Origin: CACORA01 sp044234625
Lineage (GTDB): Bacteria > Planctomycetota > Planctomycetia > Pirellulales > UBA1268
NCBI GenBank assembly: GCA_044234625.1
Contig: JBIIIP010000026.1
Span: 1-30,050 of the forward strand
Direction: 5' to 3'
DNA: 30,050 nt
The notes below the pieces were generated by a model, which was not told where the DNA came from, did not search any database, and was given only the letters and a program-made list of their open reading frames with translations. How positions within the stretch are numbered: position 1 is the stretch's first letter; each line of letters begins with the position of its first letter. The position numbers were made by a program, and so were the translations under genes. Positions 1 through 6,919 of the stretch are shown piece by piece.

Positions 1-653
1 GTTTTTCCTTCTACCCCCCGCGGGGCGCGAAGCCGGAGGATCATTTGGAAGAGGCGGTCGACCGGATCGGGCGGATCGTGGAAGCCTGCCACCGCTCCGA
101 TCTCACCTTCGGCCTCGAGGTGGAGGCGAACCTCGTCGGCCGCACCGGCACGCTGCTGGCGGAGATCCACCGGCGGGTGAACCACCCGGGGCTCGTTCTC
201 GTGTTCGACGCGGCCAACCTGCTCGTGCAGGGTTTTTCTCCGGCCGAGGTGCATGCCCAGTGGCAGGTGATGAAGCCGGGGCTGGGGTGGGTGCACATCA
301 AGGACTACCGCCGGGTGGCCAAGGCTGCCCGGGGCCGGCATGTCGAGGAAGACGCGCTCGCCAATTTCGTGCCGGCCGACATCGGCGCCGGCGGCCACGA
401 CAGGATCCTCGCCGACCTGCGGACCATGCTTCCCTCGCTCTCCAAGAAACTCGAGCGGCGCGGCATCCCCGGCGTGTTCCTCGACCTCGAGCCGCACGTC
501 CGCGGCGGGGGGCAGTTTGGCGGCACGAGCGGCCCGGACGGCATGGGCATCGCGCTCCGCGGGCTGTGCCGGGTGCTCGACAAGGCCAAGGTGGCCTACC
601 ATCTCCGCGACTTCGACGATCTCCTCGCCGCCAGGGGCCGGGCTGCCACGTGA
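1..653 (+). CDS. sugar phosphate isomerase/epimerase-like TIM-barrel protein, 5'-truncated
   Basis: The reading frame is open from the first bases of the window to the TGA at 651-653, so the start lies outside. A TTG at 45 is probably internal, because the codons before it read as ordinary protein. The visible part has the xylose-isomerase-like TIM-barrel layout with spaced metal ligands: Glu in LEVEAN, Asp in VFDAANL, His in VHIKDY and a late Glu in FLDLEPH. Such enzymes isomerise or epimerise sugars or cyclitols in the cytoplasm using a divalent metal. The substrate cannot be read from the sequence. The next gene starts four bases after the stop, so the two are probably co-transcribed. Fold assignment is fairly sure; function is open. 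Confidence 0.8.
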   Translation, partial: FSFYPPRGAKPEDHLEEAVDRIGRIVEACHRSDLTFGLEVEANLVGRTGTLLAEIHRRVNHPGLVLVFDAANLLVQGFSPAEVHAQWQVMKPGLGWVHIKDYRRVAKAARGRHVEEDALANFVPADIGAGGHDRILADLRTMLPSLSKKLERRGIPGVFLDLEPHVRGGGQFGGTSGPDGMGIALRGLCRVLDKAKVAYHLRDFDDLLAARGRAAT

Positions 654-657
654 GGCC

Positions 658-1932
658 ATGAGCGACACCACGGAGCCAGGCAGTTATTTCGTGGCGAACT
701 ACCCACCGTTTTCACGGTGGGATGCCGCCGCCCTGCCGGCCGTGCGTGCCGCCTTCGACGCGGCCCCCACCGGCGAGCCGCTCGGCCTCTATCTGCACAT
801 TCCCTTCTGCCGCAAGCGGTGCCGGTTTTGCTACTTCCGCGTCTACACCGACGTGGCCGCGGCCGACGTGGAGCGGTATTCGCTCGCGCTGGCCAGCGAG
901 GCGGCGGTCGTCGCGGCCCGGCCGGCCGTGGCGGGAAGGCCGCTGCGCTACGTGTATTTCGGCGGAGGCACGCCCTCGTTTTTGAGCGTCAAGCAGCTGG
1001 AGCGTCTCGTCGGGGGGCTGCACCGCAGTTTCGGCTGGGACGATGCCGAGGAGGTGACGTTCGAGTGCGAGCCAGGCACGCTTTCCGAGCCCAAGGTGCA
1101 GGCGCTCAAGGCCCTGGGCATGACGCGGATCTCGCTGGGCGTCGAGAACTTCGATGACCGCATCCTGGAGGCGAACGGGCGGGCGCATCTCTCGGCCGAA
1201 ATCCTCCGCGCATGGGATTGGATCGTGCGGGCCGGCTTTCCCTCGACCAACGTCGATCTCATCGCCGGCATGGTAGGGGAGACGACGGAGTCGTGGCAGC
1301 GCACCGTCGAGCAGACGCTGTCGCTCGAGCCCGACAGCGTGACCATCTACCAGATGGAGCTGCCCGCCAACACCGTCTTCGTGCACGATGCCCGCGAGTC
1401 GGGCGAGCCCACGCCGGTGGCCGATTGGCAGACGAAGCGGTCGTGGGTCGACCATGCGTTCGACCGCTTCGTGGGCCGAGGCTATGCGATCTCCAGCGGA
1501 TACACGCTCGTTCGGGATCCGCGCCGGGTGCACTTTCGCTACCGCGACATGCTCTGGGAAGGGAGCGATTTGGCGGCCCTCGGGGTGGCGAGCTTCGGGC
1601 ATCTGTCGGGTGTTCATTTCCAAAACGCCGCGCACTGGGACGACTATCTCGGCGCGGTGGAGGCGGGGCGGCTGCCACTGGCCCGCGGGCTCGTGCCGAC
1701 CGAGCGGGAGCGTCTGATCCGCGAGCTCGTGCTGTGTCTCAAGCGGGGCTGGCTCGACACGGGCCGCCTGGCCGCCAAATACGGCGTCGATCCGCTCGTG
1801 GAATGGCGCACGCAATGGCAGCAATTGCTCGACGAGGGGTTCCTGGAAACGCTCGCGCCGATGCCCCGGCTGTCGCGGCGCGGCCTCCTCCAGGTGGATG
1901 CCCTTTTGCACCGCTTTTTTCCCCCCTCGTGA
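658..1932 (+). CDS. HemW/HemN-like radical SAM protein (coproporphyrinogen III oxidase family)
   Basis: A 424-residue protein starting at ATG 658, four bases after the preceding stop. The radical SAM cluster motif CX3CX2C is at C51, C55 and C58 (IPFCRKRC then RFC). It is followed by the family hallmark YFGGGTPS, a glycine-rich SAM-binding stretch, and the GVENFDD segment seen in HemN/HemW relatives. The C-terminal part (HWDDYLGAVEAG, then RERLIRELVLCLKRG) matches the HemN C-terminal domain. Family members are either oxygen-independent coproporphyrinogen oxidase or the heme chaperone HemW, and many homologues have other or unknown substrates. Close linkage to prenyl and hopanoid genes makes a lipid- or cofactor-related role possible, but that is inference. 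Confidence 0.85.
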   Translation: MSDTTEPGSYFVANYPPFSRWDAAALPAVRAAFDAAPTGEPLGLYLHIPFCRKRCRFCYFRVYTDVAAADVERYSLALASEAAVVAARPAVAGRPLRYVYFGGGTPSFLSVKQLERLVGGLHRSFGWDDAEEVTFECEPGTLSEPKVQALKALGMTRISLGVENFDDRILEANGRAHLSAEILRAWDWIVRAGFPSTNVDLIAGMVGETTESWQRTVEQTLSLEPDSVTIYQMELPANTVFVHDARESGEPTPVADWQTKRSWVDHAFDRFVGRGYAISSGYTLVRDPRRVHFRYRDMLWEGSDLAALGVASFGHLSGVHFQNAAHWDDYLGAVEAGRLPLARGLVPTERERLIRELVLCLKRGWLDTGRLAAKYGVDPLVEWRTQWQQLLDEGFLETLAPMPRLSRRGLLQVDALLHRFFPPS

Positions 1933-1953
1933 GCCGCCCCGCGGGGGCCGGCG

Positions 1954-1983
1954 TTACGCGATCGGGTGGAATCCGGTTATTCT
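1954..1983 (+). promoter_or_regulatory. candidate promoter for the polyprenyl synthase gene
   Basis: TTACGC (1954-1959) and TATTCT (1978-1983) are 18 bases apart, just upstream of ATG 1995. The -10 region with its downstream bases, TATTCTCCCGTGA, closely resembles TATTCTCCCGCGTGA before the squalene-hopene cyclase gene at 6684. The -35 match is weak. Confidence 0.35.
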
Positions 1984-1994
1984 CCCGTGAACTC

Positions 1995-3800
1995 ATGAAT
2001 TCCCCCCCGCCCTCAGCCCCGATCGCCCCCCCTGGCCCGGTTCTCGCCTGCCCGGCGGCGAAGGGCCTGCGGGAGCGGCTGCGGGCCATGGCCGCAGACC
2101 TCGTCTCGCCGTGGCGTTCGGAAGGCGTGCCGGCCGACGTGAAGTCGGCAGCCGGGCTTCGACGCGCGGCCGAGACGCTCGTGCATCGGGCTGGCGCCGC
2201 TTCCAGCCACGTCGGCTGGACGATGGTCACGATCATGTCGGAATTCTGGCGGCCCCGCCTGGCGACGGGCGCTTCGGGTCGCCGGCTTTTGCTGTTGCCC
2301 GACTGCCCATTGGCCACGGGGCAACGCGTGGAGGGCGTGCCGCACGTCTGCGGACCGCAGTGCTCGATGGCCACGGCATGGGCGGCCGCGCGGGACAGCG
2401 GCTGGGTGGTGGAGTCGACCTCACGGGCCGCGGCATCGATCGGCGCCGTGCTCACCGGCCAGTACGACGGCGTGCTCGGTGTGGCGCGGCTCGCAGACCT
2501 GGAAAAGGCGTTCGCCATGCTGCCGGCCTTCGCGTTGCCCGTGGCTGCCGTGCCCTACGAGCCGGTGGCCGCGCGGCGGGGCGCGACATGCAGCGAGCTC
2601 ACGGCCGCGGCGGCGATCGACGTGGAGTGGGTGCTCGGGCTTCTCGGCGTGGCTGGCGGCGACGCCGCCCCCGTGGGCGATTACCTGCCGCTGCTGCGGG
2701 AAGCGGCGGAGATGTTCGCGCCGCAGAGCCTCGCCTCACTCGGGAGGCGGCTGAACCTGGGCGTGAGGCTCGATGGCGGTGCCCTGGCCCGTGGTGAACC
2801 GGCTGCCCCGCTCGATGCGGCGGATGCCGTGGCCGGCGAATTCCTCACCCGCGGCGGCAAGTTCCTTCGCCCGTTCATCACGCTTGCTGCCTTCGATGCC
2901 CTCGATGCCGACCTGCGCGAGTCTGCCTCCGCGGGGCGTCAGCGGGTTCCACGAGAATCGGTGAAGGCGGCCGCGGTGGCGATCGAGGTCTTCCACAAGG
3001 CCTCGCTCGTTCACGACGACATCGAAGACGACGACCGCATGCGGTATGGCCGGCCGACGATGCACGTCGAGCACGGCATCCCGACGGCGATCAACGCGGG
3101 TGACTACCTCGTCGGTCTCGGCTACCGGATCATCGCCGCGTTGCCCGAGGTCGAGGCCGCCGTGCAGCGGGATCTCGTGGCCATGCTGGCCGACGCGCAT
3201 CTGCGGCTGGCGCGGGGGCAAGGCGCCGAGTTGTGGTGGCGGGATGCGGCCGACAAGCGGCTGTCGCCGGCAGAGTCGCTCGACATCTACGCGTTGAAGA
3301 CGTCTCCGGCGTTCGAGGCGGCCGTGGCGATGGGCATCCGGTTGGCCGGCCTGGATCCGGCCGCGGTGGGCGCCGTGGGCCGCTATGCGAAGCATGTCGG
3401 CGCGGGCTTCCAGGTGCTCAACGACGTCAAGGATTGGAGTGGCGACGTGGAAAACGACCGGCGTGCCGCCGGCGACCTGCTGGGAGGTCGGCCCACGCTG
3501 ATGTGGGCGCTGGCCATCGAGCGGCTGTCGGCCGACGGCGTCGCGGCGTTGCGTCGGGCGGCATCACGGGCCGCGGCAGCCGAGGCTTCCAATGGCCAGG
3601 TGGCGGCGGCGATCAACGAAGCCCGCATGCTCTACCGGGAAGCCGACGTGTTTCGCCGGGCTGCCGACATCGTCGCGGTCGAGCGATCGCAGGCGGCTGC
3701 TGCTGCTGCCGCCTGCCGGTATCCGCGGCTGCGGGAGGTGTTGGAATTTCTGCTCGACCTCGCCGTTCCCGAGCAGGCTGCCGCGAGCATGGTGGGATGA
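1995..3800 (+). CDS. polyprenyl (isoprenyl) diphosphate synthase with extra N-terminal domain
   Basis: A 601-residue protein from ATG 1995; ordinary family members have roughly 300-350. The C-terminal half is a trans-isoprenyl diphosphate synthase: GGKFLRPF, the first aspartate-rich motif DDIED at 341-345 after LVH, and the second motif NDVKD at 476-480, where Asn replaces the first Asp. It would condense isopentenyl diphosphate with an allylic diphosphate, in the cytosol, for quinone, carotenoid or hopanoid precursors. The N-terminal ~270 residues contain LLLLPDCP (C104) and CGPQC (C119, C123) followed by YDGVLGVARL. This loosely resembles the DUF116 family, which is a low-certainty reading. 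The stop overlaps the next start (ATGA), indicating translational coupling. Chain length cannot be deduced. Confidence 0.88.
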   Translation: MNSPPPSAPIAPPGPVLACPAAKGLRERLRAMAADLVSPWRSEGVPADVKSAAGLRRAAETLVHRAGAASSHVGWTMVTIMSEFWRPRLATGASGRRLLLLPDCPLATGQRVEGVPHVCGPQCSMATAWAAARDSGWVVESTSRAAASIGAVLTGQYDGVLGVARLADLEKAFAMLPAFALPVAAVPYEPVAARRGATCSELTAAAAIDVEWVLGLLGVAGGDAAPVGDYLPLLREAAEMFAPQSLASLGRRLNLGVRLDGGALARGEPAAPLDAADAVAGEFLTRGGKFLRPFITLAAFDALDADLRESASAGRQRVPRESVKAAAVAIEVFHKASLVHDDIEDDDRMRYGRPTMHVEHGIPTAINAGDYLVGLGYRIIAALPEVEAAVQRDLVAMLADAHLRLARGQGAELWWRDAADKRLSPAESLDIYALKTSPAFEAAVAMGIRLAGLDPAAVGAVGRYAKHVGAGFQVLNDVKDWSGDVENDRRAAGDLLGGRPTLMWALAIERLSADGVAALRRAASRAAAAEASNGQVAAAINEARMLYREADVFRRAADIVAVERSQAAAAAAACRYPRLREVLEFLLDLAVPEQAAASMVG

Positions 3801-4375
3801 GCCGCGAGGCTGCTGCGAAGAAATCGGTGGAACGCGCCCTCGGCATGGCGGCGGATTTTTGGGTGCCGGCAGACGCCGTGGGGGGCATCCGGGCTGTCGC
3901 GGCGGCCGACGTGCCTGCGGCTTTCCGCGAGCTGCTCGATCACCGCAGCCATATGACGGTGTCGCTGGAAAGGCTCCATGGCACGCCGCTGGCCGTGCGG
4001 GTGTTGGCCGTGAGGCAAGACGTTCCCTGCGGCTATTCCCGCGAGATCCTTCTGATCGGGCCGCGGGGAGACGTGGTGTTGTATGGCATCGTGCGGATCG
4101 ATCTCGCCGCCGTGAATCCCACGACGGCTGAGGAAATCCGTGCCGCCAAGACGCCGCTGGGCCGTGTGCTTATCGATGCCGGAGTGCTTCGCGACGTGCG
4201 CGACGTGAGCCTTCTCGAAATCGTGCCCGGCACGCGGTTGACGGAACTGCTCGGCAACGCAGGCGGCCAACGCAAGAGCCTTGGAAAAACGTTTGGCCGT
4301 GTGGCCGCCATCGATCTCGATGGCCGGCCGGCGGTTGAGCTTTTGGAGATCGTGGCGCCGCAGCACGGCCGGTGA
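3797..4375 (+). CDS. chorismate lyase-like protein (UbiC/DUF98 fold)
   Basis: A 192-residue protein whose ATG overlaps the stop of the polyprenyl synthase gene (ATGA). The middle reads LLDHRSHMT, then YSREILLIG, then TPLGRVL, and near the end VELLEI. This order of conserved blocks (an Arg after Tyr-Ser, PLG before a hydrophobic strand, a late Glu) is that of chorismate pyruvate-lyase and the related DUF98 proteins. Chorismate lyase makes 4-hydroxybenzoate, the aromatic head that is then prenylated. Coupling to a prenyl-chain synthase would fit a prenylated aromatic product, but no prenyltransferase gene is visible here. Fold assignment is moderate; the reaction is inferred. Confidence 0.6.
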   Translation: MSREAAAKKSVERALGMAADFWVPADAVGGIRAVAAADVPAAFRELLDHRSHMTVSLERLHGTPLAVRVLAVRQDVPCGYSREILLIGPRGDVVLYGIVRIDLAAVNPTTAEEIRAAKTPLGRVLIDAGVLRDVRDVSLLEIVPGTRLTELLGNAGGQRKSLGKTFGRVAAIDLDGRPAVELLEIVAPQHGR

Positions 4376-4490
4376 GAGCGGCACTGTCGCCCTCGGCCTC
4401 GCGCGCCGCGGTAAGGAAAATTCGCGGGGCGGTTTGGGGCTGGTTGCCGAAGGTCTTGCGCAGACGGCGTTTGCGGCGATTGGAGCGATA

Positions 4491-4520
4491 TTGACTCAAT
4501 GCGCAAGATGGCTGTAGAGT
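4491..4520 (+). promoter_or_regulatory. candidate sigma70-type promoter before the two-component pair
   Basis: TTGACT (4491-4496) and TAGAGT (4515-4520) with an 18-base spacer form the best promoter match in the 4376-4807 gap. This implies a leader of roughly 280 bases. I see no convincing gene in the gap: the short open frames there have no ribosome site and atypical composition. Confidence 0.5.
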
Positions 4521-4807
4521 TCGGTATCTGGCAAGGATGGCAAGCAAGGAAGCGATTGCGGAGCGGTTCCAGACGCTACCGAGCGCATGGAAGAGTTACG
4601 CGGCTTCCGCCGCTTGCGTCCCCCGGATGCGATTCGTCGAGAAGGAGAGCGACGACCGGCGTCTTGGCCGATTGGGCAAACCAACGGCTCGCACGACGGC
4701 ATTTGGCAACCAGGAGGCCTAGGTGTTCGGGGTTGAATCGCGGATGAGGATGCCCCGGATTCCGTTTGACTAGCTGTGCCACGGCTAGGGAGAGGGTGGT
4801 AAAGCAC

Positions 4808-5395
4808 ATGCAAAAGACCGTGTATACGACCGGCGAGGCAGCGAAGATCTGCAAGGTAAGCCAGCAGACCATCATTCGCTGTTTCGATTCCGGGCAGTTG
4901 AAGGGATTCCGCGTGCCGGGCAGCCGGTTCCGGCGGATTCCGCGCGACCAGTTGTTCCTGTTCATGCGCGACAACGGGATTCCCACTGACGCGCTGGAGA
5001 GCGGTCGGCGGAAGATTCTCGTCGTCGATGACGACCAGGATCTCGTCGAACTGATCACCGACGTGCTCGAGCGGGACGGCCGCTTCGAGACGCGGAGCGT
5101 GAACAACGGCTTCGACGCCGGAATGATGGTCAAGGATTATCGCCCCGACCTGATCGTGCTCGACGTGATGCTGCCCGACATCAACGGCAAGGAAGTGTGC
5201 CAGAGGGTGCGCAGCGACTCGACCATGGACGAGGTGCGGATCATCTGCATCTCGGGCATGTGTGAGCCCGACAAGATCGAGGATCTGAAGGCGTCCGGGG
5301 CCAATGAGTTTCTGCAGAAGCCGTTCGAGGCCGAGGTGCTCGTCGACCGGATCTGCGGCTTGCTCGACATGGAGTCGGTGGCTGCCGGTTCGTGA
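4808..5395 (+). CDS. excisionase-type HTH / receiver-domain response regulator
   Basis: A 195-residue protein. ATG 4808 is chosen because a purine-rich GGGAGAGGG lies about ten bases upstream. Residues 5-50 form a MerR/excisionase-like helix-turn-helix (YTTGEAAKICKVSQQTI, then RVPGSRFRRI). Residues 69-190 are a CheY-like receiver with acidic D74-D76, the phospho-acceptor D119 in LIVLDVM, a Ser in ISG around 149, and K171 in LQKPF. The DNA-binding part precedes the receiver, the reverse of the common OmpR/NarL order. The gene abuts the histidine kinase gene with one shared base, so the two probably form a signalling pair. The regulon is unknown; shc-hpnH lie just downstream of the pair. Confidence 0.88.
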   Translation: MQKTVYTTGEAAKICKVSQQTIIRCFDSGQLKGFRVPGSRFRRIPRDQLFLFMRDNGIPTDALESGRRKILVVDDDQDLVELITDVLERDGRFETRSVNNGFDAGMMVKDYRPDLIVLDVMLPDINGKEVCQRVRSDSTMDEVRIICISGMCEPDKIEDLKASGANEFLQKPFEAEVLVDRICGLLDMESVAAGS

Positions 5396-6618
5396 TGACG
5401 GGTTCTGCCGCGTCAGGAGCCTGGTTGCTCGTCGCACGCGGAGCCTCGTCGCCCGTTGCATTGCCGGTCCCTCGCCAGGCCTGTCTGGGCCTGGCGAGGG
5501 CCGTGCTGTTTTCGGCCTCCGCTTCCAGCCCCGGGAAGCACGGGGATGCCGGGGGCGTGGCCGCGAGGATGCGGCAGTGCACTTCCGTCGACCCGTCAGT
5601 GGCCGCGTGGCTGTCGGCTGCCGACGTTGATGGGCCGGCGTGCGTTCGTCGTCTGGCCGAAACGCTCGTGTTGGTCGACGACATGCATGCCGGCCGCGCT
5701 GACGGCATGCGCTGCGTGGAGATGGCGGCCTGGGAGAGGATCGTGTCGCTCGGCCGCCTCGATGCACCGCGGGAGTGGCTGGAGGCGGCGGACGCCGTCG
5801 CTATCGATGCCGCTGCTCCGGGCGCCTGGGCCCCACCTGCCGAGGAGGCGTGGCTGCTGCGGGACGCCGTCCGGGCCGCCGTGGCCGTGCTGGTGGAAGG
5901 CGAGCGATTCGAGGCTGCCGTCGCTGAAGCGCGGCTGGCGGCGATGCGCGAACTTGCCTACGGTGCCGGCCACGAGATCAACAATCCCCTCGCCAACATC
6001 GCCACCCGGGCCCAATCGCTCCTCATCGAGGAGACCGATCCGGAGCGTCGGCGGCGGTTGGCGACCATCGTGGACCAGGCCTTTCGCGCCCGCGACATGA
6101 TCGGCGGCCTGATGCTCTTCGCCCGGCCGCCCAAGCCCCAGCCCGCCGATGCCGACGTGGGCACGGTGGTGACGGCCGTGGTCGAATCGACACAGCCTCT
6201 GGCGGCGGCGCGGGCGGCGCGGCTTGAATACAGCCCGCCCCCGAGCCCGGTGGCAGCGCGGATCGACCGGCCGCAGGTCGAGGAGGCTGTGCGGGCGATC
6301 GTGGTGAACGCGATCGAGGCGGTGGAGCCCGGCGGGCGGGTGGTCGTGTCGGTGCGAATCCCGCAGGCTGCGGCCGGTGCGTTGGCAGAGGGGCCCGCGG
6401 CCTGCGAGGTCGTGGTGAGCGACGATGGCCACGGCATGGACGAGCCGACGATGCAACGGGCCTTCGATCCTTTCTTCAGCGGTCGCGAGGCGGGTCGAGG
6501 TGCCGGCCTCGGGCTTTCGAAGGCCTGGCGGCTGATTGGCATCAACGGCGGCGGAGTGAAACTCGACTCCCGCGTCGGCCAGGGAACGCGGGTCACGGTG
6601 ACGCTTCCGCGGCGGTAA
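5395..6618 (+). CDS. soluble sensor histidine kinase (NtrB-like catalytic core)
   Basis: A 407-residue protein from ATG 5395, sharing one base with the preceding stop (TGATG); a GTG one codon earlier is also possible. The dimerisation helix carries H193 in GHEINNPLA, followed by a long helix ending near MLFARPP. The ATPase domain has an N-box (VVNAIEAV), a G1 box (DDGHGMDE), FDPFFSG and a G2 box (GAGLGLS). No membrane segment or signal peptide is seen, so it should act in the cytoplasm. The first ~185 residues match nothing I recognise and may be the sensor or partner-binding part. It probably phosphorylates the upstream receiver protein. Confidence 0.88.
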   Translation: MTGSAASGAWLLVARGASSPVALPVPRQACLGLARAVLFSASASSPGKHGDAGGVAARMRQCTSVDPSVAAWLSAADVDGPACVRRLAETLVLVDDMHAGRADGMRCVEMAAWERIVSLGRLDAPREWLEAADAVAIDAAAPGAWAPPAEEAWLLRDAVRAAVAVLVEGERFEAAVAEARLAAMRELAYGAGHEINNPLANIATRAQSLLIEETDPERRRRLATIVDQAFRARDMIGGLMLFARPPKPQPADADVGTVVTAVVESTQPLAAARAARLEYSPPPSPVAARIDRPQVEEAVRAIVVNAIEAVEPGGRVVVSVRIPQAAAGALAEGPAACEVVVSDDGHGMDEPTMQRAFDPFFSGREAGRGAGLGLSKAWRLIGINGGGVKLDSRVGQGTRVTVTLPRR

Positions 6619-6660
6619 GGTCTGCCCAGATTGCCCTGCTTTTTCTCTCATCGGCCGGGC

Positions 6661-6689
6661 TTGCTGGGATTCGCAGCGTTCTCTATTCT
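6661..6689 (+). promoter_or_regulatory. candidate promoter of shc-hpnH
   Basis: TTGCTG (6661-6666) and TATTCT (6684-6689) are separated by 17 bases. The motif TATTCTCCCG recurs before the polyprenyl synthase gene. With the cyclase start at 6920 the leader would be about 220 bases; nothing else is evident in 6619-6919. Confidence 0.45.
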
Positions 6690-6919
6690 CCCGCGTGATC
6701 GCGACGTCGATGACGGCGCTGCGACGCAGGGAGCAGGAGTTCCCGAGCGGCAGTCGTAACGCCGCAGAAAGCCTCACTTGCACGGATGCAATCATGAGCT
6801 TCGTCAGTTCGAAAACGAACGACGGTGTCGTTCTGGGAGACGAGGGTGGGCAACTTGCCGGCCTGCCCCGCCGCCTTTTCACTGAGCCGGCGTGCGGGCG
6901 GCTTCAGGGGCCGCATGGC

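Noticed and set aside
4499..4747. Small open frame in the gap before the two-component pair
   Set aside because: Its start falls inside the predicted promoter, it has no ribosome site, and its Arg-rich product resembles noise.
5596..6882. Long open frame on the minus strand opposite the histidine kinase
   Set aside because: It is a by-product of high GC content. The plus strand encodes a clear kinase core, and the antisense product shows no domain or ribosome site.
6695..6919. Longer N-terminus for squalene-hopene cyclase (GTG 6695 or ATG 6794)
   Set aside because: Neither has a ribosome site and the added residues do not resemble the family; ATG 6920 has AGGGG and gives the usual length.
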